DNA of 13,094 nucleotides from a bacterium (GTDB taxonomy: Bacteria > Ratteibacteria > UBA8468), in the NCBI GenBank assembly GCA_030672255.1, contig DAOVGU010000180.1, positions 1 to 13,094 on the forward strand. The letters run 5' to 3'. Positions 7,490 to 12,837 of the stretch are shown in pieces; position 1 is the stretch's first letter, and every line of letters starts with the position of its first letter. The notes below the pieces were generated by a model, which saw only the letters and a list, made by a program, of their open reading frames with translations, had not been told where the DNA came from and did not search any database. Position numbers and translations under genes: made by a program.

Positions 7490-8724
7490 TTTTCAGGTGG
7501 TTCCTTTTTCAAAAGATTTTGTTCAAGATGGTATGGAAACATCCCATGCAACTCGCCCTTGGCGGGTTTTGCCCAGACCCATTCCGTTTCAGCATAACAA
7601 CCGACTCCATGAGATGGTAGCCTGACTTTTGGGTTTTCACAAAAATCATTGCGCAGCCAGACAGCCCAGAACTTGAAAGACTTTCCGGTAAGCAGGCTTT
7701 CCTCAACAAATCGGCGCATATATTCCGAATGATGTGCAAAACCAGTCCCTTTAACTGCCAATTTCTTCAAGAAAGTTCCTTTCTCATACAGCTCACCAAC
7801 TGACATTGGAATACCATTGTTTACGTATGTCAAATCAGAATTTGCATCAACCTGGCACCACTTCCTCCACTTTCCAATCCAGACTTCACTTACAAAATGG
7901 CCTGCATTGCTATTAAATTCATCGGTGCAACAGATAAGACGTGCCGGAATGCCAAGAGCCATTGCCGCAGAAGCGAAGACTATACCATAGTGTACACACA
8001 TTGTTACAGGATCTTTTTTTTCCTGACCATACGCATTTTTCCCCCATGATAGAATTGTCAGAGGGTCCCAAGGTGCATATTCCACACCTTGGTTTGAATT
8101 ACGGTAGTCCCATTGGGTTGTTGTCCAGGACGAAAGTGCAAGAGCTTTTTCCCATTGGTCCTTTATTTTTTGAATTTCTCCCGGGATGGCCTTAATCAAT
8201 TCTTTGAATATCAAAGAATCAGGGTCAGGCCATATAATTTCAGGTGGGGCAGGATCGTTAAGATTCAAATCATTAAGTCGCAACCTGATTATATATTCCC
8301 CACGAAGGCAGTGATGTATGGTCATAAAATCGTTCTGCCAATTCTTACCCCTATCAAGGCTCAATTTGCTGTTCTTATTTTTAACAGTCCCGTCTATGCC
8401 CAAAATCCATCCGTCCATCGCAATATCTTCCGACCAGAGTTCAATAATATTGGCTCCGACACATAGATTTTCGGCTTTTAAAGGAAGTGAGAACCAGTGC
8501 ATAAAGCCAATATCACCCGGTTCAAAAGTGAATGAATTTCCGTTAACACAGATGTTTAATGGAAGCCTGCAACCGGGATGGGATTGACAGTAAATGTAAA
8601 GTGTGCCTCCAGAAGAAATATTTGAGGGCAGGGTAAATCTCTTTTGTGCATGTCTTCGGCATGACAATTCTTCGTTCAGGAAACGGACTGTTCTTCCAGA
8701 ATCACTGTAAAACAGTTTGCTCAT
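7474..8724 (-). CDS. Transglutaminase-like protein 1, with N-terminal beta-sandwich
   Basis: A 416-aa protein. Residues about 25-115 look like a carbohydrate-binding or Ig-like beta-sandwich (GTLYIYCQSHPGCRLPLNICVNG ... GANIIELWSEDIAMDGW). The transglutaminase-like core follows with triad C243 (VTMCVHYGIVFAS), H276 (NAGHFVSEVW) and D293 (KWCQVDANSD). After the triad, NNGIPMSVGELYE matches NGIPLNALELHK in the next gene, so the two are paralogues that kept the core and carry different accessory domains on opposite ends. No signal peptide is seen. The reading frame extends to a TTG at 8796 inside the cupin gene, but GGAAAGG four bases before the ATG at 8724 and the domain start favour 8724, leaving 32 bases after the cupin stop. 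A peptide-bond or amide reaction is likely by family; the substrate is not known. Confidence 0.85.
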   Translation of the reverse strand: MSKLFYSDSGRTVRFLNEELSCRRHAQKRFTLPSNISSGGTLYIYCQSHPGCRLPLNICVNGNSFTFEPGDIGFMHWFSLPLKAENLCVGANIIELWSEDIAMDGWILGIDGTVKNKNSKLSLDRGKNWQNDFMTIHHCLRGEYIIRLRLNDLNLNDPAPPEIIWPDPDSLIFKELIKAIPGEIQKIKDQWEKALALSSWTTTQWDYRNSNQGVEYAPWDPLTILSWGKNAYGQEKKDPVTMCVHYGIVFASAAMALGIPARLICCTDEFNSNAGHFVSEVWIGKWRKWCQVDANSDLTYVNNGIPMSVGELYEKGTFLKKLAVKGTGFAHHSEYMRRFVEESLLTGKSFKFWAVWLRNDFCENPKVRLPSHGVGCYAETEWVWAKPAKGELHGMFPYHLEQNLLKKEPPEKWRNI

Positions 8725-8756
8725 TATACCTTTCCTCATGCCCGGGAATGGTTGGA

Positions 8757-9119
8757 TTAATCCAGGCCGATACGGTCTTGGCTGTCTGCTGGCCAATAAT
8801 CTATTACAATGAGTTCACAGATATTATCTGAGACATTGCGTCCGGAATGAGACTCATTGCGGGTCACTGATACAAAGTCACCTTCAGTGTATACCTCGGT
8901 TTTTCCACCGATTGTCATTTCAATTTGGCCCTTATTGATATATAAGAACTGTTCCAGGTCGTGCGAGTGTTCTTGAAAATTACCTCCAGGTTCAAATCGC
9001 TGCACGAGAATGGCCATATTGCATCCGCTGGATTGGCGTCGTGGAAGCAAACTCCAAGCTATGTTTTTTGATTCTAAAACTTTAATATCCGGCGACCGTT
9101 TTATGGTATCTTTTCGCAT
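8757..9119 (-). CDS. Small cupin-domain protein
   Basis: A 120-aa single-domain cupin. Motif 1 is FEPGGNFQEHSHDLEQFLYINKG with metal ligands H51, H53 and E56 or Q57; motif 2 is GDFVSVTRNESHSGRN with H91 and the usual Asn (N95). The four-ligand set is complete, so it should bind a divalent metal. Such proteins act as sugar isomerases, epimerases, dioxygenases or ligand sensors; in sugar loci they often handle keto-sugars or uronates. The gene sits in the operon after two small ORFs, and its first 19 bases overlap the 52-aa frame. GGAAGGG stands about eight bases upstream of the ATG. Length and lack of a DNA-binding domain argue against an AraC-type regulator. Confidence 0.88.
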   Translation of the reverse strand: MRKDTIKRSPDIKVLESKNIAWSLLPRRQSSGCNMAILVQRFEPGGNFQEHSHDLEQFLYINKGQIEMTIGGKTEVYTEGDFVSVTRNESHSGRNVSDNICELIVIDYWPADSQDRIGLD

Positions 9120-9259
9120 ACTTCACCCTTCCTGTTATCTATCCGAACATCACTAACGCAGATAGGAACAATAGTTTTCTTTGTCCTACTATATCTTATT
9201 TCTAACTGTCCGTTATGCCTACGATGAACAATATTCATTTCTTCTAACCATTTATTCAT
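9101..9259 (-). CDS. Small ORF, 52 aa, unknown
   Basis: An ATG at 9259 overlaps the stop of the 62-aa ORF as ATGA and has GGAGG nine bases upstream. The product starts MNKWLEEMNIVHRRHNGQLE, continues with a basic strand-like segment (IRYSRTKKTIVPICV) and ends at 9101 inside the cupin gene, overlapping it by 19 bases. I recognise no family. It fills the gap that would otherwise separate the 62-aa ORF from the cupin, and the coupling architecture is like that of the rest of the operon. It may instead be remains of a decayed gene or a leader that couples cupin translation. Confidence 0.45.
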   Translation of the reverse strand: MNKWLEEMNIVHRRHNGQLEIRYSRTKKTIVPICVSDVRIDNRKGEVCEKIP

Positions 9260-9444
9260 TCCCTTAAACCTCCTAAATCAAGGCAACTTTCTCCGATACT
9301 TCCGGCCGGTAGAACCGGGTTTAAAAGAGGCTCAAGGAAACCAGAAGGATTTGAAGCTACTCGGTCATACTCTTCGTATAACAGCCACTTCAATTCATCC
9401 ATAGTGCCACACACATCACTAAATAAGGTCTGGCGAGAAGACAT
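9256..9444 (-). CDS. Small ORF, 62 aa, unknown
   Basis: Thirteen bases separate the lacI stop from this ATG, and AAAGGAGG is placed four to six bases before it, the strongest ribosome site in the operon. The product begins MSSRQTLFSDVCGTMDELKW, an acidic amphipathic stretch, and ends in a Pro/Gly/Leu-rich tail (LLNPVLPAGSIGESC). I do not recognise it. It has no signal peptide or membrane helix. Its stop overlaps the next small ORF. The excellent translation signal argues that it is made; the short length, lack of a domain and low-complexity end leave open that it is the truncated front of a lost gene. Confidence 0.55.
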   Translation of the reverse strand: MSSRQTLFSDVCGTMDELKWLLYEEYDRVASNPSGFLEPLLNPVLPAGSIGESCLDLGGLRE

Positions 9445-9456
9445 AGCTCCTCCTTT

Positions 9457-10491
9457 TTATCTACAGGTTCCCTGAATTACCAATTCCTCATCAAATCTAA
9501 TCTGCTGAGATGAATTATCTCTCTTTTTTTCCATCCGTTTGAGAATAAACTGAACAGATTTTTTCCCTTGCTCCATTATTGACCTGCAAACATAAGAGAG
9601 GGGTGGAATGGCTAAATTCGCAAACGTTAAGTCTCCATAACCAATAAGTTCTAAATCATCAGGAACTTTAATCTTCTTTTCTTTCAAAAACATCAATACA
9701 CCCAATGCCGCTAAGTTATCTGAACAGAAAACCGCTCCTGGTTTAGGCCTCAGAGATAAGACTTTTTGGCAAGCATTGTAACCACTTAATATTGGGTTGG
9801 GATTTGAATTATCCGCTACAAGTCTATCATTAAATCTGATACCACATTTTTTTATCGCCATTTTATATCCTTTCAACTTTGGAAGGAATCTACTTTTACT
9901 TAACTCTGCTCTTATAAAACCTATACGTTTGTGACCATTTTTTATAAGATGAGTTATAGCAATTTCTGTACTTGCTGACATATCGGTGTAAGTATATGAA
10001 AGGCTTTTATCATTTAGATTGCAATCCACAACTATGTATGGAAAAGATATCCTCTCTATCTTGTGTAATATATTTTTTATAACCTTTTGGTCCCAGCCCA
10101 GAAATATTATTCCGTCATTTCCGTTCGAGATAATTTCATCACACATCTTTTTAATCCCATGGTGAGTATTTACTTGAATTATGTCTATCGCATAACCGGA
10201 CTGGCTAATTATACTTGCCACATAAGAGAGAAGTTCATGGAAACTAAATGCTCCGATAAGAGGATGCTCCATCAAGGAGCCATAGATACCCAAAGATATT
10301 CTGAATTTCTTCTTCAGAGCCAGACCTCTTCCCACTGGGTTCTGAACATAATGATATTTCTTGATTGCCTGTTTCACTCTCGCTACTGTATCTTTGGGCA
10401 CTTTTTTCTCCCATTTCTCATTGAGCACAAGGGAAACTGCCGATACAGAGGTCTGTGCACATTTCGCAATATCTCTAATTGTTATCGCCAT
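9457..10491 (-). CDS. LacI-family transcriptional regulator
   Basis: A 344-aa protein of usual LacI/GalR length. Residues 4-24 (TIRDIAKCAQTSVSAVSLVLN) are the helix-turn-helix, and the hinge follows at about 50-60 (NPVGRGLALKKK). The rest is a periplasmic-binding-protein-like sensor: ISLGIYGSLM, DGIIFLGWDQ, PYIVVDCNLND, HLIKNGHKRIGFI, FCSDNLAALGVLMFLKEKKIKVPDDLELIGYGD and IPPLSYVCRS are standard landmarks. It should bind an operator as a dimer and release it on binding a small ligand, usually a sugar. The frame opens at 10536, but that ATG lies inside the promoter, and family alignments begin at the MAITIRDIAK start (10491), which I use although its ribosome site is poor. As first gene of the operon it likely controls itself, the downstream genes and the divergent kelch gene. 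Confidence 0.93.
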   Translation of the reverse strand: MAITIRDIAKCAQTSVSAVSLVLNEKWEKKVPKDTVARVKQAIKKYHYVQNPVGRGLALKKKFRISLGIYGSLMEHPLIGAFSFHELLSYVASIISQSGYAIDIIQVNTHHGIKKMCDEIISNGNDGIIFLGWDQKVIKNILHKIERISFPYIVVDCNLNDKSLSYTYTDMSASTEIAITHLIKNGHKRIGFIRAELSKSRFLPKLKGYKMAIKKCGIRFNDRLVADNSNPNPILSGYNACQKVLSLRPKPGAVFCSDNLAALGVLMFLKEKKIKVPDDLELIGYGDLTFANLAIPPLSYVCRSIMEQGKKSVQFILKRMEKKRDNSSQQIRFDEELVIQGTCR

Positions 10492-10499
10492 CTGATTAA

Positions 10500-10521
10500 T
10501 TACTAAAAACGTTTTAACTAA
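10500..10521. promoter_or_regulatory. Probable LacI-family operator over the transcription start
   Basis: The 22-base site TTACTAAAAACG/TTTTAACTAA is an inverted repeat with two mismatches per half and a central CG between A- and T-runs, the usual layout for LacI/GalR operators. It starts directly after the -10 box of the lacI promoter and spans the expected start point, so a bound repressor would block transcription and give negative autoregulation. Confidence 0.65.
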
Positions 10522-10550
10522 ATTGTAACACTGCATTTTAAAATTGTCAA
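10522..10550 (-). promoter_or_regulatory. Near-consensus sigma70 promoter of lacI and the operon
   Basis: On the minus strand TTGACA (10545-10550) and TACAAT (10522-10527) are exactly 17 bases apart, close to the best possible match. Transcription should start near 10515, about 25 bases before the lacI ATG. This also rules out the upstream ATG at 10536, which would lie between the two boxes. Confidence 0.8.
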
Positions 10551-10556
10551 ACTCAT

Positions 10557-10580
10557 GTAGGTAAGTAGGTAAGTAAATCG
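10557..10580 (+). repeat. Short tandem repeat in the divergent control region
   Basis: The octamer GTAGGTAA occurs twice in a row (10557-10572) and is followed by a degenerate third copy (GTAAATCG). It lies between the -35 box of lacI and the kelch promoter. It may be a binding site for another regulator or a simple slippage product. A GAAAGGAGG at 10584-10592 follows but no start codon fits it. Confidence 0.5.
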
Positions 10581-10625
10581 GTAGAAAGGAGGATATCTTA
10601 AAAATCCGGCAGGAAAAGAATAGGG

Positions 10626-10655
10626 TTGACGTTGGAACGTAGGAGGAAGTATAAT
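10626..10655 (+). promoter_or_regulatory. Probable sigma70 promoter of the kelch gene
   Basis: TTGACG (10626-10631) and TATAAT (10650-10655) are 18 bases apart on the plus strand. Initiation near 10662 would leave about six bases before the ATG at 10668, a nearly leaderless mRNA. A small palindrome ACGTT-GG-AACGT (10629-10640) lies between the boxes and could be an operator half-related to the one at lacI, which has a CG centre instead. An AGGAGG at 10641-10646 sits in the spacer and would be upstream of the transcript if this promoter is used. Confidence 0.5.
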
Positions 10656-10667
10656 CTGGAAGATAGA

Positions 10668-11657
10668 ATGGAAAAAGAGGTCTTGGGCTACGAGTGGATT
10701 AACGTGACCAACGATGCCGCATATGCTCCCCGGGATGGAGCGGGGGCGCTGGTGTTCAAAGGAAAGATGTGGCTATTAGGGGGCTGGAGTCCGGAAGACA
10801 AAGAAAATTTCCCAAGGATTTGCAACAATGAAGTTTGGAGTTCAACAGACGGTGTGACTTGGTCCCTGGAAAAACCAAACACGTTTGTTGATGAGGGTTT
10901 TGACCCGGCTCTTGACTGGGAAGGCAGGCATACCGCAGGCTATGTTGTCTACAAGAAAAAGATGTGGATTATCGGTGGTGATGTGAACCAGAGACACTAT
11001 CAATACGACGTGTGGAACTCAAAAGATGGAAAAACATGGACTTGTGTAAATCTGAAGGTTCCCTGGGGGCCAAGAGTTTTGCACTATACGCTGGTGTTCA
11101 AGGACAAAATCTGGGTCATGGGAGGGCAGACCCTGCCGCATTACGCTCCGGCCGAACATCTGTTCTATGACGATATATGGTGTTCCTCCGACGGCATCAA
11201 TTGGGAAAAAGTGAATACCAAGAAACTCTCCTGGCCGAATCGCGGAATGATCGGAGGCAATGTTGTCTTTAAGAACAGGATGTGGATCCTTGGCGGAGGG
11301 ACTTATAATACACCTAAGTTCCCGGAAAGGAAATTCTATAATGACGTTTGGAGTTCTCCGGATGGGGTGAACTGGGAATGTCATGTCGAATCTGCCCCCT
11401 GGAGACCCAGGCAATACCACGACGTTGCTGTTTTTGACAATAAGATGTGGGTGATGGAGGGATGGAATAGGGAAAACCGAAATGATGTTTGGTATTCTCC
11501 GGATGGGATAAACTGGTATGAGCTGCCGGATACGCCGTGGAATCCCAGACATGCAGCCAGTGTATTTGTCTACGACAGTGCGTTATGGATGGTTGCCGGC
11601 AACAATATGGAGAAAGACGTTTGGAAATTGCAACGTAAGTCTGCCGCCGGCAGATAG
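10668..11657 (+). CDS. Kelch-type beta-propeller protein
   Basis: A 329-aa protein built of about six kelch blades. Each blade has a strand pair of the form VFKGKMWLLGG, VVYKKKMWIIGG, LVFKDKIWVMGG, VVFKNRMWILGG, AVFDNKMWVMEG or FVYDSALWMVAG and ends in NEVWSSTDGVTW, YDVWNSKDGKTW, DDIWCSSDGINW, NDVWSSPDGVNW or NDVWYSPDGINW. The fold resembles galactose oxidase and bacterial kelch/sialidase-like propellers, but the Cys-Tyr catalytic pair of galactose oxidase is not evident, so a binding or isomerase-like role is possible. There is no signal peptide. The frame extends to TTG 10626, but this coincides with a -35 box; the ATG at 10668 begins just before the first blade. It is divergent from lacI across a shared control region, which suggests co-regulation with the operon. 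Its ribosome site is weak (GGAAG). Confidence 0.85.
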   Translation: MEKEVLGYEWINVTNDAAYAPRDGAGALVFKGKMWLLGGWSPEDKENFPRICNNEVWSSTDGVTWSLEKPNTFVDEGFDPALDWEGRHTAGYVVYKKKMWIIGGDVNQRHYQYDVWNSKDGKTWTCVNLKVPWGPRVLHYTLVFKDKIWVMGGQTLPHYAPAEHLFYDDIWCSSDGINWEKVNTKKLSWPNRGMIGGNVVFKNRMWILGGGTYNTPKFPERKFYNDVWSSPDGVNWECHVESAPWRPRQYHDVAVFDNKMWVMEGWNRENRNDVWYSPDGINWYELPDTPWNPRHAASVFVYDSALWMVAGNNMEKDVWKLQRKSAAGR

Positions 11658-11669
11658 ATGTTTCTGCCG
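11641..11669. terminator. Possible bidirectional hairpin between kelch and larE
   Basis: The end of the kelch gene holds CTGCCG-C-CGGCAG (11641-11653), followed after ten bases by another CTGCCG (11664-11669), so two alternative stems can form. It lies between convergent genes 28 bases apart. No clear T-run follows on either strand, so a terminator role is only possible. Confidence 0.25.
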
Positions 11670-11685
11670 ATGGTCTGAGCGCACG

Positions 11686-12486
11686 CTATGGATCAGGGTT
11701 CATGCTGCCAGAGTGATATCCTTCAAGATCGACGGTTATGTGACGATAACCTAATTTTTTGAACTTAGAAATGATTTTGTTCCTCTCTTTTAATATCTCG
11801 GAGATATCCTTTTGCAAGACCTCAATTCTAACAATGTGGTTATGGTCTCTCACCCTTACCTGTTTAACCCCAAGCTTTCTTAAGAATTTTTCTGCCTGGT
11901 AAACTTTAGCCAGATCTTCTTTGGTTATCTTTCTTCCATAAGGAAATCTTGTGGCAAGACAGGCCAACGCGGGCTTATTCCAGGTGGGAAGGTTTAACTT
12001 TTTTGATAAGTTACGAATCTCTTCCTTTGTAAATCCTGCCTCCTTCAAAGGGCTCCTCACCTTGAACTCTCTGGCCGCTTTTGTCCCGGGACGAAAATCC
12101 TTATCATCATCACTATTTGTGCCATCAAGAACAAAAGATAAATTTTCCTTTTGGGCTAAATTGGTTAGCTCAGCAAATAGTTTTCTCTTGCAATGATAAC
12201 ATCTTTCTGGCGAATTCTGGAGAAAATAGGAATTTTTTAGTTCTTCAGTTTTTATCCTTAAATGGCGTATACCAAAATTTTTTGCCATTTTTTCTGCTTC
12301 CTCAATTTCTTCCTTGGGATAGATTGGCGAGTCTGCCGTCACCGCCAATACATTCTTCTTCCCTAAGGTATCCTTCGCCACCTTTAAGAGAAGGCTGCTG
12401 TCAACTCCTCCGGAATAGGCAATAAGCACTCCTCTACTCATTTCTTTCAGAATCTTCTGTAACTTAAGTAATTTTTTTATTGCCAT
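11686..12486 (-). CDS. larE: ATP-dependent sacrificial sulfur transferase LarE
   Basis: A 266-aa PP-loop protein. YSGGVDSSLLLK (24-35) is the ATP-pyrophosphatase loop; ERCYHCKRK (95-102) carries C96 and C99; KPALACLATRFPYG (171-184) carries C176; the C-terminus DLEGYHSGSMN (about 253-263) is diagnostic. LarE adenylates and thiolates the biscarboxy-nicotinate precursor to make the nickel-pincer nucleotide cofactor of LarA-type lactate racemases. Known members either give up the sulfur of one cysteine (C176 type) or, with three cysteines, hold a 4Fe-4S cluster that carries the sulfur; this protein has all three, so it is likely the cluster type. LarA, LarB and LarC are not in the window. The start agrees with family length, but the ATG has no ribosome site: a palindromic repeat ends six bases before it. 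Confidence 0.95.
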   Translation of the reverse strand: MAIKKLLKLQKILKEMSRGVLIAYSGGVDSSLLLKVAKDTLGKKNVLAVTADSPIYPKEEIEEAEKMAKNFGIRHLRIKTEELKNSYFLQNSPERCYHCKRKLFAELTNLAQKENLSFVLDGTNSDDDKDFRPGTKAAREFKVRSPLKEAGFTKEEIRNLSKKLNLPTWNKPALACLATRFPYGRKITKEDLAKVYQAEKFLRKLGVKQVRVRDHNHIVRIEVLQKDISEILKERNKIISKFKKLGYRHITVDLEGYHSGSMNPDP

Positions 12487-12827
12487 TTTTTTAAAATTAG
12501 CCGAGCAAGCTCGACTACTACATCTTTTTATGTAGTGGCAAAGTTTACTTTGCTTATGTAGTGGCTAACCCCTGATTAAATCAGGGGCTATTGTAGATGT
12601 TTTATACTTTCCTACACTGTAAAATTAGCCGAGCAATCCCTTCCTGCAAAAGCAGGAATCACCGCAGGGACGGCAACTACCCCCGTATTTAATACGGGGT
12701 TATGTAGTGGCAAAGCTTGCTTTGCCTGATTTTATTGAGTACAACTTTGAAATTCCATACAAAAAATTAGATTCTTCCCCAGCACTTATTACAGATAGCT
12801 TTCACTCTCGCTGGAATAAGTGCTGGG
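12487..12827. repeat. Mosaic of short palindromic repeats between cysK and larE
   Basis: No gene is supported in these 341 bases. They are packed with small palindromes: CGAGC-AA-GCTCG (12502-12513), GCAAAG/CTTTGC (12538-12553), CCCCTGATTAAATCAGGGG (12569-12587), TTCCTGC/GCAGGAA (12641-12658), CCCCGTATTTAATACGGGG (12681-12699), GGCAAAGC-TT-GCTTTGCC (12709-12726) and the hairpin at 12778-12827. Direct repeats link them: AAAATTAGCCGAGCAA at 12493-12508 and 12621-12636; TATGTAGTGGC at 12529, 12555 and 12701. The spacing is irregular and units differ, so this is not CRISPR. It looks like repeated insertion of one repeat family into itself. Confidence 0.75.
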
Positions 12828-12837
12828 TCAGAATGAC
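12769..12837. repeat. GTCATTCTGA-type palindromic element at the cysK end
   Basis: On the minus strand the element runs GTCATTCTGA (12828-12837), a perfect 13-bp inverted repeat CCCAGCACTTATT / AATAAGTGCTGGG (arms 12815-12827 and 12778-12790) with a 24-base loop, then GAAGAATCT (12769-12777). GTCATTCTGA...GAAGAATCT elements are a common repeat type in candidate-phylum genomes. The stem starts right behind the cysK stop codon, so it may also act as its 3' hairpin; a run of six Ts follows ten to sixteen bases after the stem. Confidence 0.65.

Noticed and set aside
8725..8796. N-terminal extension of transglutaminase-like protein 1 to a TTG inside the cupin gene
   Set aside because: The extension lies over the cupin coding end, has no ribosome site, and a GGAAAGG-ATG pair exists at 8724.
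9101..9444. A single gene split by a frameshift
   Set aside because: The ATGA junction and separate ribosome site for each frame fit two coupled ORFs better; kept only as an alternative.
10492..10536. Upstream ATG of lacI adding 15 residues
   Set aside because: It falls between the -35 and -10 boxes and would not be in the mRNA; LacI proteins begin right before the helix-turn-helix.
10584..10625. A gene start after GAAAGGAGG
   Set aside because: No ATG, GTG or TTG lies at working distance and the frames close within a few codons.
11019..11552. 177-aa minus-strand frame opposite the kelch gene
   Set aside because: It is a reading-frame shadow of the kelch repeats (Pro/Ile/Arg-rich, periodic) with no ribosome site or domain.
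12490..12830. CRISPR-like array
   Set aside because: Repeats are of different kinds and irregularly spaced, without constant spacers or cas genes.
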